A stretch of 64,000 nt of DNA from Paenirhizobium cremeum. GTDB lineage: Bacteria > Pseudomonadota > Alphaproteobacteria > Rhizobiales > Rhizobiaceae. The stretch spans positions 267,893-331,892 of the forward strand of contig NZ_JAGGCS010000006.1 of assembly GCF_022884085.1 (NCBI RefSeq). The letters are read 5' to 3'. The notes beneath the pieces were generated by a model. The model did not search any database, was not told the DNA's origin, and saw only the letters and a program-made list of their open reading frames with translations. A program made the translations under genes and the position numbers. Shown piece after piece: positions 8,585-17,590 of this stretch (within the stretch, counting starts at the first letter, position 1; each line of letters begins with the position of its first letter).

Positions 8585-10558
8585 TCAAGCGGGCTCGGGG
8601 CTCGTCTCGGCGGATGGCAGAGTCGCTGCCTGCGGCGATTGAGCTGCGATCGGTTGATGCGGTGTCTTGTTCCAGAAGAATGGGCGAGAGCGGAGCTCGA
8701 ACACGGCGCGCCATGCGGCGACGGAGGTCATGACCCAGTAAAACGGAACGCCGGCCCAGCGACGTCCGATCCGCTTCTTCTCATGCTCGGTCATCGCGGC
8801 AGCCCCAAGCGCAAGGAAGGCCGCATAGCTGCCGAAGATGTTGATGAAGTCGATCGAGAAGAGCACCGCCTGCAGCAGGCCGATGTTTTCCGCCGGGCTT
8901 TGCATCATCGCAATGGCCGATGAAGCGAGGAAAAAGATGATGGCGGGGTGGGCGAGCGAGGAGATGAGCATGCCGCCCACCATCAGTTGGACCACGAGAA
9001 AGGCGATGACGCCCATCTCCCGTGCCGTCCTCACCGGCTCGCGCATCAGCACCAGCCAGGTCTGCAGCCAGCCCTTGAACCAGCGGGTTCGCTGGCCGAG
9101 CCAGACAAGCGTTGTGGTCGGCGCATCCTCCAGCGTCTGGCGGCGCATGGTTTGCGAGCGATAGCCCTGCCGATAGAGGCGCATGCCGAGATCGGCATCC
9201 TCCGTGACGTTGAAAGGGTCCCATGCGCCGACTTCGATAAGCGGGCGGGTGCGGAAATGGTTGGAGGTGCCGCCGAGCGGCAACGGCATCCGGTAGCGGG
9301 AGAGAACGGGCAGCAATCGCCGGAAGAGTGCCGAATATTCAAGCGCGAACAACGCGCTCATGTAGGATTGTTCGATATTGGTGATGATGAGCGGGGCCTG
9401 CAGGCAGGCGACTTCCGGTGGCGCCGCCAGGAACCTCGCATGGGCTTCCCGCAACTGGCCGGGATGTGGCCGGTCCTCGGCGTCGTATACGGCGACATAG
9501 GCGCCCCGTGCGCCGGCAAGCGCATAGGTCAGTGCCTTCGGCTTCGTGCGGGGCGCCACGGGCGGAACTTCGACGATCTCGATGTGCGGACCGGGCGCAA
9601 GTGCCCGGATTGCCGAAATCGTTGCCGCGTCGTCGGCCTCGCATACCAGCTTGATATCGAGCCGGGACCGCGGCCAGTCGAGACGATCAAGCGCAGCCAG
9701 AAGCTGCGGCACGACATCCTGTTCCCTGTAGAGCGCGACAAGAACCGTGTAGACGGGCAAATCGCCGTCCTCCCGGTTTGCGGGCAGATGGCTTTTCGGG
9801 CGATTACCATGGAAGAGAGCGGCAAGACGAAGCTGTAGTGCCGCGAGATAGAGCAGGGACAGAACGATATGGGTCGTCAGCACGGCCTCTTCCGGGAGAA
9901 GCAGGAAGAACGCAATGGCGAGGCTGAGCAGGGTGCCGGAGAAAAAGCCCTGCCGTCCCGTCATGACGATGCGAGCCGAATGCCGGGGGTGCTGTTCGAA
10001 AAGGTGATTGACGCTTCGCTCCACCCGCCGTTCCGCACCGGCTCTCCAGGCGACCGCCCGGATTGCCGAAGGCGTCGCGATCGCCAGCGCATTTCGAAGT
10101 GCGGGAAAACGCTGAAGCCGTTCGATCAGGTGGTCTATGCGCTTGGCTTCCGGAGCGATCAACGTGACAGGCGGGCGGCTCGCATCGTGCAGGCGGATCG
10201 TGCAGGGCCGTTTCAACTGGCTGTCGAGCCCCCGGTGATCGACGACTGCCGTCTCGGGAATGGTCTCGACGAAGGGCAGCCGCAATAGCCTGGCCATGGC
10301 TTCGTAATAGGCCTCTTCGCGCACGTGACCGCTGGTCAGCAGTTCCCGCTCGATCGTCGTGCCGTTCGCAATGGCCGCGCGGCCCATGCGCGCGATTAGC
10401 GGCTTTGCGAAGCCCAGTGATTTCAGGATCAACGCTTCGGCCTGCAGCGAGGACAGATTTCCCGAACCGCCATCCGTCGTTGCCATATTTTCGGATTTTT
10501 CACGCAATGCCGCTGTGGCGGCCGCGTGCTCCGGACTGCCGTATTCCCCGATCTGCAT
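8585..10558 (-). CDS. Membrane GT2 glycosyltransferase with GspE-N-like domain
   Basis: A 657-residue processive-type family 2 glycosyltransferase, likely adding sugars to an envelope or exopolysaccharide from a nucleotide sugar. Catalytic marks appear in order: CEADD (UDP site), DAED (DxD-like metal site), TEDADLGMRL (general base) and QRTRW (QxxRW acceptor motif). Two hydrophobic helices near residues 205-245 precede the catalytic domain and three or four follow it, as in BcsA-like synthases. The first ~150 residues resemble the type II secretion GspE N-terminal domain. No PilZ domain is evident. A later start at ATG 10486 is possible. Substrate unknown. Confidence 0.8.
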   Translation of the reverse strand: MQIGEYGSPEHAAATAALREKSENMATTDGGSGNLSSLQAEALILKSLGFAKPLIARMGRAAIANGTTIERELLTSGHVREEAYYEAMARLLRLPFVETIPETAVVDHRGLDSQLKRPCTIRLHDASRPPVTLIAPEAKRIDHLIERLQRFPALRNALAIATPSAIRAVAWRAGAERRVERSVNHLFEQHPRHSARIVMTGRQGFFSGTLLSLAIAFFLLLPEEAVLTTHIVLSLLYLAALQLRLAALFHGNRPKSHLPANREDGDLPVYTVLVALYREQDVVPQLLAALDRLDWPRSRLDIKLVCEADDAATISAIRALAPGPHIEIVEVPPVAPRTKPKALTYALAGARGAYVAVYDAEDRPHPGQLREAHARFLAAPPEVACLQAPLIITNIEQSYMSALFALEYSALFRRLLPVLSRYRMPLPLGGTSNHFRTRPLIEVGAWDPFNVTEDADLGMRLYRQGYRSQTMRRQTLEDAPTTTLVWLGQRTRWFKGWLQTWLVLMREPVRTAREMGVIAFLVVQLMVGGMLISSLAHPAIIFFLASSAIAMMQSPAENIGLLQAVLFSIDFINIFGSYAAFLALGAAAMTEHEKKRIGRRWAGVPFYWVMTSVAAWRAVFELRSRPFFWNKTPHQPIAAQSPQAATLPSAETSPEPA

Positions 10559-10610
10559 GACTCTGTTACATCGTCATACGTGATGACGCCCCACATACCC
10601 CTGGATCGGC

Positions 10611-11492
10611 ATGATAATGAAACACTCCACGTTTTCATCCCCGGATTTCAGGGGGTTGCAGCTTATAATTGCATATCTTCTGGCGGTTCTTTCCACATTT
10701 TTCGTTCCCGGCACGGCTCGCGCCGATGACATGCCGGTCATGTTCGACGTGCGCGAGCGGCTGGTACGGCCGGATCTTTCGACGCTGCTGCGGTTGCGCT
10801 TTCTCACAACCACGGATTTTCCACCGTTCAATTTCACCGACCAGACCGGCCGGCTCGCAGGCTTCCATGTGGAGTTGGCGCGCGCCATCTGTATTGAGCT
10901 TGGCATCGAGAACAAGTGTCAGATTCAGGCCTTGCCCTATGCCGAGCTTGAGACGGCGTTAAACGGCGGACAGGGGGAAGCGATCATCGCCGGGGTCGCG
11001 GTGACGGAGGAGATGCGCAGGCGCTTTGCATTCACCCGGCCGTTCATGATGCTGCCGGCGCGGTTCGTTCGCAACAGGCAGGCGGAGCTTGCGGGGCAGG
11101 ATGCCCGCGCCTTGTTCGGCCGCCCCGTCGGTGTCATGAGCAATACGGCCCATGAGGCCATGCTCAAGGCCTTCTTTCCCGATATTCGCGCGGTTGGGTT
11201 CACTGACCGGGCTGCGATGCTGGAGGAACTGAAGCAGCGCAAGATTGATGCTGTTTTCGCCGACGGCCTTCAGCTCTCGTTCTGGGCATCGGGTGAGGCC
11301 TCCGCCGGCTGCTGCACCCTGTTCGACGGGCCTTATGTGTCGGAACGTTTTCTCGGCGAAGGCCTGACGGTCATGGTGCGCAAGCAGGACGCGAACCTCG
11401 CGCAGGCGCTGGACAGCGCACTCGCAGCCCTGTCGCACGATGGCCGGCTGGAGGAAATCTACCTGCGGTATTTTCCCTACGGACTGTTCTGA
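10611..11492 (+). CDS. Periplasmic substrate-binding protein (SBP family 3)
   Basis: A 293-residue exported protein resembling amino-acid ABC transporter binding proteins. A signal peptide spans about residues 1-39 and ends in ARAD. The mature part has the type-II SBP start FLTTTDFPPFNF, the FHVELARAICIEL helix and AFTRPFMMLPARFV hinge region. No permease or ATPase gene lies next to it, so it may work with a distant transporter or act as a sensor. It is divergent from the GT2 gene with a 52-bp gap. ATG 10617 is an equally good start. Confidence 0.82.
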   Translation: MIMKHSTFSSPDFRGLQLIIAYLLAVLSTFFVPGTARADDMPVMFDVRERLVRPDLSTLLRLRFLTTTDFPPFNFTDQTGRLAGFHVELARAICIELGIENKCQIQALPYAELETALNGGQGEAIIAGVAVTEEMRRRFAFTRPFMMLPARFVRNRQAELAGQDARALFGRPVGVMSNTAHEAMLKAFFPDIRAVGFTDRAAMLEELKQRKIDAVFADGLQLSFWASGEASAGCCTLFDGPYVSERFLGEGLTVMVRKQDANLAQALDSALAALSHDGRLEEIYLRYFPYGLF

Positions 11493-11518
11493 AACGGCGT
11501 CTCGGTCACCGGTGCCAC

Positions 11519-11932
11519 TCAGAGCGAACGGTAGCGGATGACGGCGGAATGTTCGATCGCCGCGCAGGTCAGCTTGTCCAGGTTGAGGCGGTCCCGAAGC
11601 AATTGCAGGAAGCGGATTTCTTCCGGCTTGACGGCAAGATCGACGGCCATGATCTCGACGGCGAGCGCATAGGCAGCGCGATAGGCATGAGGCGGCAGCG
11701 CGTCTTTGATTGTCTCGAGTGCGATATCGAGACCTTCCTGCCCGGCGAGGATCTCCGCGCAGCGCTGCGAAACCTCGATCAACCGCTCCTTTTCGAAGCT
11801 TGCGAATACCGGAAGGATGTCGATCAGTTGGCCGATCCGGCGCAGTTCTTTCTCGTTCATCGAGTTGTCGACGGCGGAGGCCATCACCATGACGAAGATA
11901 AGGGCGTCATGGGGCGTTACGCGGTTTGTCAT
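11519..11932 (-). CDS. TerB-like protein
   Basis: A 137-residue, all-helical soluble protein resembling the TerB/DjlA-N fold (MTNRVTPHDALIFVMVMASAVDNS, then acidic helices such as DLAVKPEEIRFLQLLRDRL). TerB proteins are linked to tellurite resistance and membrane stress, but single chromosomal copies in rhizobia have no proven role. No other ter genes are nearby. It faces the binding protein gene tail to tail. Confidence 0.65.
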   Translation of the reverse strand: MTNRVTPHDALIFVMVMASAVDNSMNEKELRRIGQLIDILPVFASFEKERLIEVSQRCAEILAGQEGLDIALETIKDALPPHAYRAAYALAVEIMAVDLAVKPEEIRFLQLLRDRLNLDKLTCAAIEHSAVIRYRSL

Positions 11933-12004
11933 CTGCTCAGGGTTCCTCGTTGTTTTGGCGGAGAGTAGGAAGTGATGGCGCCGCTTTCAAGTTCGCCCCG
12001 CGGA

Positions 12005-12727
12005 TCAGCGCGGATCGCCGCCGAACAGTCCAAGACGCGCCGAACGCGCCTTTTCGGTCAGCGGCCGAAGTGGTGAGCCCTGTGGGGTCTCGACCCAGCC
12101 GTTTTCCGCAAGCCAGGAGGAAAGGTCGATCTCTCCGAGCCGGCAACGGGTTTCAAGCGTTCCCTGCCATTCCGCGCCGTCGACGTCGCAGGTGACTGTG
12201 CGGTTTCTGATGAACAGCCGCTGCTGCGTGCGCGCCAGCATGCCGCATGGCCATTGCGTGCCTCCGGCGCCCGTGCATGTACGGGCCGGGTCCGTCGGCT
12301 CTATGTCGGCAAGCTTCAAGATTCTGTCCCCGAAGGTCAGAATGCCGGCTTCCGCAGTCTGCGGCCGAGGCAGGGCGATGCCTTCGCCTTGCCCCGTCGC
12401 GGTTTGTGTGCCGGAAGACTGCTGTGGTTGCGTCTGCGCAATGATGGTTCCGGTGGATGCGGCCTCCGCCGCATTTTTTTCAGGCAGGCCTGCGGACTGC
12501 TGTTCGCCATCCTGTGCCGCTGGTTCGAGCGCGGAGGATGCTTCCGACGAAATCTCCGGTTCCGCCGCCGGCGGAACATCTGTGATGTCGATAGTCTCCA
12601 TGGTCGACGGATCGAACTCGGACGCGGTCTCTTCGGCCGTGTCGATATTGCGCGCACCCGCGACGACGGCGATCCCCCACAGCGTCAGGCCGGCAAATCC
12701 GATGACGAGCGTCGATGCTGATCGCAT
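12005..12727 (-). CDS. Membrane-anchored SNase-like (thermonuclease-fold) protein
   Basis: A 240-residue protein with an N-terminal hydrophobic helix (about 5-24), a long low-complexity Glu/Ala/Pro/Gln linker (about 30-125) and a C-terminal domain like staphylococcal nuclease folds: ILKLADIEPTDPARTC, WPCGMLARTQQRLFI, then SWLAENGWVE and SARLGLFGG. Two cysteines flank an insertion (C154, C162 region). The canonical nuclease arginines and acidic residues are not clearly conserved, so it may be catalytically inactive. It follows the S24 repressor gene by 12 bp and is likely co-transcribed. Confidence 0.6.
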   Translation of the reverse strand: MRSASTLVIGFAGLTLWGIAVVAGARNIDTAEETASEFDPSTMETIDITDVPPAAEPEISSEASSALEPAAQDGEQQSAGLPEKNAAEAASTGTIIAQTQPQQSSGTQTATGQGEGIALPRPQTAEAGILTFGDRILKLADIEPTDPARTCTGAGGTQWPCGMLARTQQRLFIRNRTVTCDVDGAEWQGTLETRCRLGEIDLSSWLAENGWVETPQGSPLRPLTEKARSARLGLFGGDPR

Positions 12728-12739
12728 AGGTCGTAATTC

Positions 12740-13393
12740 CTATTGGCTTGCCCAGATGATGCGGGCGATCCACTCGACATCGGCCATGTCGAGATTGCGG
12801 TTCGGATGTTCGGGGTTGAGGGAGATGAGTTCGATCGCCTTCGCGGTCTGCCGCGCCAGCACCTTTGCCATCACCTCGCCCTCGCGAGTCTTGACCACCA
12901 CCCGGTCTCCACGGCGCACTTGAGCGCCCGGCTCGACGATCAGAACGTCGCCGTCACGGTAAAGCGGCTTCATGCTGTCGCCCTGTACCTCAAGCGCGTA
13001 GACGCCGGCTTTCAGACCCGGGGCCGCCGGAAATTCGACGAGGTCCCAGCCCTGGCCGGCCGGAAATCCGCCATCGTCGAAGAACCCGCCGGCGCCTGCC
13101 TGCGCAAAGCCGAGAAGCGGGATCGATCCGGCCTGCGGCGGAAACGTGCCGTTCGGAACGCCGTCGCTCTGCATGTAGCTCATGAACTGGTCGATGCTGG
13201 CACCGGTTGCCTCCAGGACCTTGGAGATCGATTCCGTCGATGGCCAGCGCATGCGGCCGTCGGACGCGATCCGCTTGGATTTGTTGAACGACGTGGGATC
13301 GAGACCGGCGCGGCGCGCCAGTCCGGAGGGGGTCAGGTGATGCCGTTCGGCAAGCCTGTCGATCGCGGCCCAGATCTTGTCGTGCGAAAGCAT
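12740..13393 (-). CDS. HTH transcriptional regulator with S24 (LexA/CI-like) peptidase domain
   Basis: A 217-residue DNA-binding protein. The N-terminal helix-turn-helix lies in DRLAERHHLTPSGLARRAG and the following helix. The C-terminal half is a LexA/UmuD-like domain with the serine in VQGDSMKPLYRDGD and the likely partner lysine in GEVMAKVL. This architecture is typical of CI-type repressors and of rhizobial stress regulators; no phage genes are nearby. A 13-bp perfect dyad lies 83 bp upstream of the start and could be its operator. Likely forms an operon with the SNase-like gene downstream. Confidence 0.8.
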   Translation of the reverse strand: MLSHDKIWAAIDRLAERHHLTPSGLARRAGLDPTSFNKSKRIASDGRMRWPSTESISKVLEATGASIDQFMSYMQSDGVPNGTFPPQAGSIPLLGFAQAGAGGFFDDGGFPAGQGWDLVEFPAAPGLKAGVYALEVQGDSMKPLYRDGDVLIVEPGAQVRRGDRVVVKTREGEVMAKVLARQTAKAIELISLNPEHPNRNLDMADVEWIARIIWASQ

Positions 13394-13475
13394 TGTCGCC
13401 CATGCTCCAAGCCCTGACGCATTCCTTCCTGCCGGGCGCTGGCCGCGATTCTAGCGAAGCCATTCCCTGGAGTAA

Positions 13476-13507
13476 AGACCAAAGAGGAATAAAATCCTCT
13501 TTGGTCT
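13476..13507. repeat. Perfect 13-bp inverted repeat, terminator or operator
   Basis: Arms 13476-13488 and 13495-13507 pair perfectly around a 6-base loop. It begins 13 bp past the stop of the response regulator gene and lies upstream of the S24 repressor gene, both on the minus strand. A minus-strand transcript would form a stable stem followed by only a short U-rich stretch (TTTACT). It can serve as terminator, as repressor operator, or both. Confidence 0.65.
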
Positions 13508-13519
13508 GCTGCCGGTCCG

Positions 13520-14167
13520 TCAGGCGACCATCGCCATGTTGATCTTGCTGAGCTGGATCACGGCCTGGGTACGGCTGTCGACCTTGAGCTTCAGCAGGAT
13601 GGCCGAAACATGCGCCTTGATGGTCGCTTCCGAAACGCCGAGTTCATAGGCGATCTGCTTGTTGAGCAGTCCTTCGCCGAGCATGCCGAGAACACGGCTC
13701 TGCTGCGGGGTCAGCGTGCGCAGGCGATTGATGAGATCGGCAACATCCGGATCCTGTTCCTGCCCGCCATGATAGAATTTCGGGGTCCAGATATCGCCTT
13801 CGAGGACGGACTGGATCGCCGCGCGGATATCGTCGATGCCGGAGGATTTCGAGATGAAACCGGAGGCGCCGAGTTCAAGCGCACGGCGAATGGTGGTCGG
13901 ATCGTCGGAGGCCGACACGATGACGATTGGTAGGCTGGCGAATTCTGCGCGCAACGCCATCAGGCCGGAAAAGCCGGAGACGCCTGGCATTGCGAGATCG
14001 AGCAGCAGCAGGTCCGCTTCCGGATGGGCGGATGCGGCCTTGCGGGCTGCCTCGAAATCACCGGCTTCGATGATCGTCTGTTCGCCTTCTAACCCCCCGA
14101 CAGCCTGTCGAAGCGCTCCGCGGAAAAGCGGATGGTCGTCTGCAATGATGAAAGTGGATGCCGTCAT
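13520..14167 (-). CDS. LuxR-family (NarL/FixJ-type) response regulator
   Basis: A 215-residue two-domain regulator. The receiver domain (about 1-125) has the acidic pair in IIADDHP, the phospho-acceptor aspartate in LLLLDLAMPG, and the conserved lysine in FISKSSG. The C-terminal HTH (about 145-210) contains LTPQQSRVLGMLGEGLLNK and VSEATIKAHVSAIL. The frame opens at 14185, but the codons for MGGGFD are a strong GGGAGGGG ribosome site, so translation should begin at ATG 14167. No histidine kinase is adjacent, so it is an orphan regulator. Confidence 0.9.
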   Translation of the reverse strand: MTASTFIIADDHPLFRGALRQAVGGLEGEQTIIEAGDFEAARKAASAHPEADLLLLDLAMPGVSGFSGLMALRAEFASLPIVIVSASDDPTTIRRALELGASGFISKSSGIDDIRAAIQSVLEGDIWTPKFYHGGQEQDPDVADLINRLRTLTPQQSRVLGMLGEGLLNKQIAYELGVSEATIKAHVSAILLKLKVDSRTQAVIQLSKINMAMVA

Positions 14168-14254
14168 GTCGAAGCCCCCTCCCAAGAGCGAAGTCCTTAC
14201 GCCGCGCCGGCGGATGTTTTTCTTTTAGCCGCTGCTGTGAATATATACAATGGT

Positions 14255-14686
14255 CTATGTTTTGTTCGAAGAACCATTCTCTTCTTGTTGCTTGAACTCT
14301 TCCACCAGTCCGAAGAAGGCGCGCATGAAGCGTTCCATGATGCCGATGGAGCGTTCGATCTCCTCGTCGGATGGCAGGTCTTTTCCTGATTTCGCAAGCG
14401 GTTGACCGTCTCCCAACGTCTTTTCGATTGCTGCGACTCTTTTCTCCAGACGGTCCAGTTCCTCTTCATAGGCCGCGCGTTCGTCGGCGGCCATCCGGCA
14501 GGTCAGCGTGCCGTCTTTCTCCTGGCAAAGCGTCAGCGCGCCGGTCCTGCGGTCGAGCCGCACGAAACTCGAATCGGTCTTTTCGAGTGTGAAACGGGTG
14601 GTGTCGGCGTCCTGGGCAAGGGCCTGAGTGGCGCCACAGGCCAGCACACTCAGCAGCGGCACTGCCATCAGACTTATCGGCTTCAT
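14255..14686 (-). CDS. Exported coiled-coil protein of unknown function
   Basis: A 143-residue protein with a signal peptide (about 1-21, ending TQALAQ). The mature part has a short beta stretch FVRLDRRTGALTLCQEKDGTLTCRMA, with two cysteines that could pair, and then a coiled-coil segment EEELDRLEKRVAAIEKTL. The end is charged (EFKQQEENGSSNKT). The start is ATG 14686 after a GGGAGA site; the longer frame to 14764 would spoil the signal peptide. Similar proteins recur in Rhizobiaceae without known function. Confidence 0.7.
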   Translation of the reverse strand: MKPISLMAVPLLSVLACGATQALAQDADTTRFTLEKTDSSFVRLDRRTGALTLCQEKDGTLTCRMAADERAAYEEELDRLEKRVAAIEKTLGDGQPLAKSGKDLPSDEEIERSIGIMERFMRAFFGLVEEFKQQEENGSSNKT

Positions 14687-14805
14687 GCATCTGTCTCCCG
14701 AAATGACCCGACACCGAAGGATGAAGCGGTGATGGGCGTGGACAAGCCGGGCACTTTCCGGCAAACCGCATGCATCGATCGCATCGGAGACGGAAGGACG
14801 CGCCC

Positions 14806-15150
14806 TTGCAACGCATCATATACAAGATCGTGCCGCAGGAATTATGGCAAGAGGCGCGGGCCGAAGGTATATTTCGCGGCGCGGCCATCGACCTTCAAGA
14901 TGGCTATATTCACTTCTCGACGGCGGAGCAGGCCGTGGAGACGGCGCAGCGTCATTTCGCCGGTGTTGCCGGCCTGCTGCTGGTCGCCGTGGAGGCGGCG
15001 GCCCTCGGCGATGCGCTGCGTTACGAGCCATCGCGGGGCGGGGATTTCTTCCCGCATCTTTACGCCGACCTGCCACTTGGCGCCGTGCTTTGGGAAAAGC
15101 CGCTGCCGCTGAAGCCGGACGGCACCCATGACTTTCCGGAGATGGCATGA
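14806..15150 (+). CDS. DUF952 family protein
   Basis: A 114-residue cytoplasmic protein with the DUF952 pattern IYKIVPQELWQEA, GAAIDLQDGYIHFST and LLLVAVEA. Function of the family is not established. No ATG fits the family start; TTG 14806 follows GGAAGGA at the right distance and yields L/M-QRIIYKIV, so it is chosen. The stop overlaps the pyrD start by 4 bp (ATGA), implying coupled translation in one operon. Confidence 0.8.
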   Translation: MQRIIYKIVPQELWQEARAEGIFRGAAIDLQDGYIHFSTAEQAVETAQRHFAGVAGLLLVAVEAAALGDALRYEPSRGGDFFPHLYADLPLGAVLWEKPLPLKPDGTHDFPEMA

Positions 15151-16238
15151 TGATCGATGCATTCAGGACTTTTGCCCGCCGCGGCCTTTTTCTCTTTGAT
15201 GCCGAAACGGCACACGGCATGTCGATCGCTGCGTTGAAATCCGGCCTCCTGCCGGCCTGCCGCCAGTCCGAGGATTCCCGGCTTGCCGTAACGGTCGCGG
15301 GTCTCCGCTTCCCAAACCCGCTCGGCATGGCCGCAGGCTACGACAAGAACGCCGAAGTGCCGGACGCTCTCTTACGCCTCGGCTTCGGTTTCGCCGAAGT
15401 CGGCACGCTGACGCCGAAGCCGCAGTCCGGCAACCCGAAGCCACGCATTTTCCGTCTGGAGCGGGACATGGCGGTCATCAACCGTCTGGGCTTCAACAAT
15501 GAAGGCCATGAGGCGGCTTTTGCGCGTCTTTCCGCCAGGCGGCCTTCCGGCATCGTCGGCGTCAACATCGGCGCCAACAAGGACAGCGCGGATCGCATCG
15601 GCGATTATGTCCTCGGTATCAGGCGCTTCCAGTCGGTTGCGGATTATTTCACCGTCAATATCTCGTCGCCGAACACGCCCGGCCTGCGCGACCTGCAGGC
15701 TCGCGAAAGTCTGGCGGCTCTCCTTTCCGCCGTTCTCACGGCCCGCGACGAGGGTGCGAAGGCGACCGGCAAGCGGCGGCCGGTCTTCCTGAAGATCGCG
15801 CCGGATCTGACCGAAGAGGGCATGGACGACATTGCCGAAGAAGCGCTGACCCACGATCTCGATGGCCTGATCGTTTCCAACACCACCCTGTCGCGGGAGG
15901 GGCTTGTCGATGCCCGTCTTGCCGATGAGACCGGAGGCTTGTCCGGGCGGCCTTTGTTCGAAAAGTCGACGGCGGTTCTCGCGCGCATGCGCAAGCGGGT
16001 CGGTGCCGCGCTTCCGATCGTCGGTGTTGGCGGTGTTTCGTCTGCCGAGACGGCACTGGAAAAGATCCGCGCGGGCGCCGACCTGGTGCAACTCTATTCC
16101 TGCATGGTGTATGAGGGGCCGGGTCTTCCCGGTAGCATCGTCCGAGGTCTCTCGGCGCTTATGGATCGGGAGAAGGTGAACTCGGTTTCGCAGTTGCGCG
16201 ACACCAGATTGGATCACTGGCTGGCGGTAAAGGTCTGA
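15147..16238 (+). CDS. pyrD: Dihydroorotate dehydrogenase (quinone), class 2
   Basis: FMN enzyme of the inner-membrane face that oxidises dihydroorotate to orotate and passes electrons to quinone in pyrimidine synthesis. The 363-residue length and N-terminal extension (FRTFARRGLFLFDAETAHG) mark class 2. Conserved sites are NPLGMAAGYDKNAE, INRLGFNNEG, the catalytic serine in FTVNISSPNTPGLR, VFLKIAPDLT and the FMN-phosphate GVGGVSS. It overlaps DUF952 at its start and the opposing MATE gene by 25 bp at its end. Confidence 0.96.
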   Translation: MMIDAFRTFARRGLFLFDAETAHGMSIAALKSGLLPACRQSEDSRLAVTVAGLRFPNPLGMAAGYDKNAEVPDALLRLGFGFAEVGTLTPKPQSGNPKPRIFRLERDMAVINRLGFNNEGHEAAFARLSARRPSGIVGVNIGANKDSADRIGDYVLGIRRFQSVADYFTVNISSPNTPGLRDLQARESLAALLSAVLTARDEGAKATGKRRPVFLKIAPDLTEEGMDDIAEEALTHDLDGLIVSNTTLSREGLVDARLADETGGLSGRPLFEKSTAVLARMRKRVGAALPIVGVGGVSSAETALEKIRAGADLVQLYSCMVYEGPGLPGSIVRGLSALMDREKVNSVSQLRDTRLDHWLAVKV

Positions 16239-17557
16239 GCGAGCTTGCGCGGCAGGATCGCGGCAAGGGTGAGGCCGCGGAGTGCCAGAAAGACGTTCAG
16301 CGCCAGCCAGAGGCCGTGATTGCCGAGCGTCGGGGCAAATAACGCAAGCGCTGCACAATAGCCGGCAAGCGCGACGAGCATCATGTTGCGCATCTCGCGC
16401 GACCATGTTGCCCCGATGAAGACGCCGTCCATCTGGAAGGCGAGCGCACCGGTCAGTGCCGTGAGCGCTGCCCAGGGCAGAAAATCGCGCGCCAGCGCCC
16501 GCACGGGCTCAGAGGTGGTCATGACGTCGATCAGCGTGCCGCCGAGAACGAGGAAGAACAGGGCGCAGACCGAGGCAAGCCCGAACGACCAGATGGCCGT
16601 GAGCCGGATTGCCCGTTCGAAGCCGATGCGGAAACGGGCGCCGACGGCCCTTCCGGTAATCTGCTCGGCGGCGTTGGCCATGCCGTCGAGGAAGAAGCTT
16701 GCAATCAGGAAGAAATTCATCAGCAGCGCATTGGCCGCCAGCAGTTCCGGTCCGAAAAGTGTGCCGATCCGGGTCTGCAGCGTGAAGGCGGCCACCAGCG
16801 CCAGGGAACGGATCATGATGTCGCGGTTGATGGAAAACAGCGCTTTCAGCTTTTCGCGGGATAGAACGACCGGCAGCTTGGGGCGCGGGGTTCCGCGAAA
16901 GGCAAACAGCATGTAAGCGAGCCCGGCGATGAAGGCGACGGCTTCGCCCGCCAGCGTTCCCCAGGCAACACCGGCAATGCCGAAATCGAGCCAAAGCCCC
17001 AGCCAGATCGACAGGACGATGTTCACGCCGTTGAGCAGGATCTGCAGGGCAAGTCCGATGGAGCCCCGCCCCATGCCGAGCACCGAGCCCAGCAGGGTGA
17101 AGTTGCCGAGCGTCAGCGGCGCTCCAAGCACGCGGATAGCGAAATAGGTCGCAGTCGCCTCGGCAACCCGTCCTTCCGCACCCATCAGCACGATGCCGAT
17201 GCGCAGGATCAATGGCGAAGCCGCAAGGACGACGACGCCGAGGCCGATTGACAGCAGAAAGGAGCGGTAGAAGACCGCCTGCTGTTCTACCCGATCAGCC
17301 CTACCGAGCGCCTGCGCGGTCAGTGCCGTGGTCGAGGCGCGTACGAAGCCGAAGGCGGCGAAGATCAGATCGAAGAGAACGGCTGCAATCGCCAGCCCCG
17401 CAAGAGCTTCCGCCGAACCGGTGCGTCCCACAACTGCCGTTCCGGTGAGACCCAGCAGTGGCGTGGTGACGAAGCCGAGCGTCATGGGGACGGCGATCGA
17501 CAGCACCAGTCGATGTGTCACCGCGAAGGAGTTCTGCTGTCTGCCGGCCTGATCCAT
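16214..17557 (-). CDS. MATE-family efflux transporter (DinF-like)
   Basis: Inner-membrane multidrug and toxin extrusion antiporter, 447 residues, about 12 hydrophobic helices in two similar halves. The first helix region LVLSIAVPMTLGFVTTPLLGLTGT-type start with VVGRTGSAEALAGLAIA is typical of DinF-type MATEs (key stretch 18-55). Coupling ion and substrate cannot be assigned. It converges on pyrD with a 25-bp overlap and follows no obvious operon partner. Confidence 0.88.
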   Translation of the reverse strand: MDQAGRQQNSFAVTHRLVLSIAVPMTLGFVTTPLLGLTGTAVVGRTGSAEALAGLAIAAVLFDLIFAAFGFVRASTTALTAQALGRADRVEQQAVFYRSFLLSIGLGVVVLAASPLILRIGIVLMGAEGRVAEATATYFAIRVLGAPLTLGNFTLLGSVLGMGRGSIGLALQILLNGVNIVLSIWLGLWLDFGIAGVAWGTLAGEAVAFIAGLAYMLFAFRGTPRPKLPVVLSREKLKALFSINRDIMIRSLALVAAFTLQTRIGTLFGPELLAANALLMNFFLIASFFLDGMANAAEQITGRAVGARFRIGFERAIRLTAIWSFGLASVCALFFLVLGGTLIDVMTTSEPVRALARDFLPWAALTALTGALAFQMDGVFIGATWSREMRNMMLVALAGYCAALALFAPTLGNHGLWLALNVFLALRGLTLAAILPRKLAQTFTASQ

Positions 17558-17590
17558 GCCATCGCTCTTTTCCGGCCGGGCGGGAATCGC

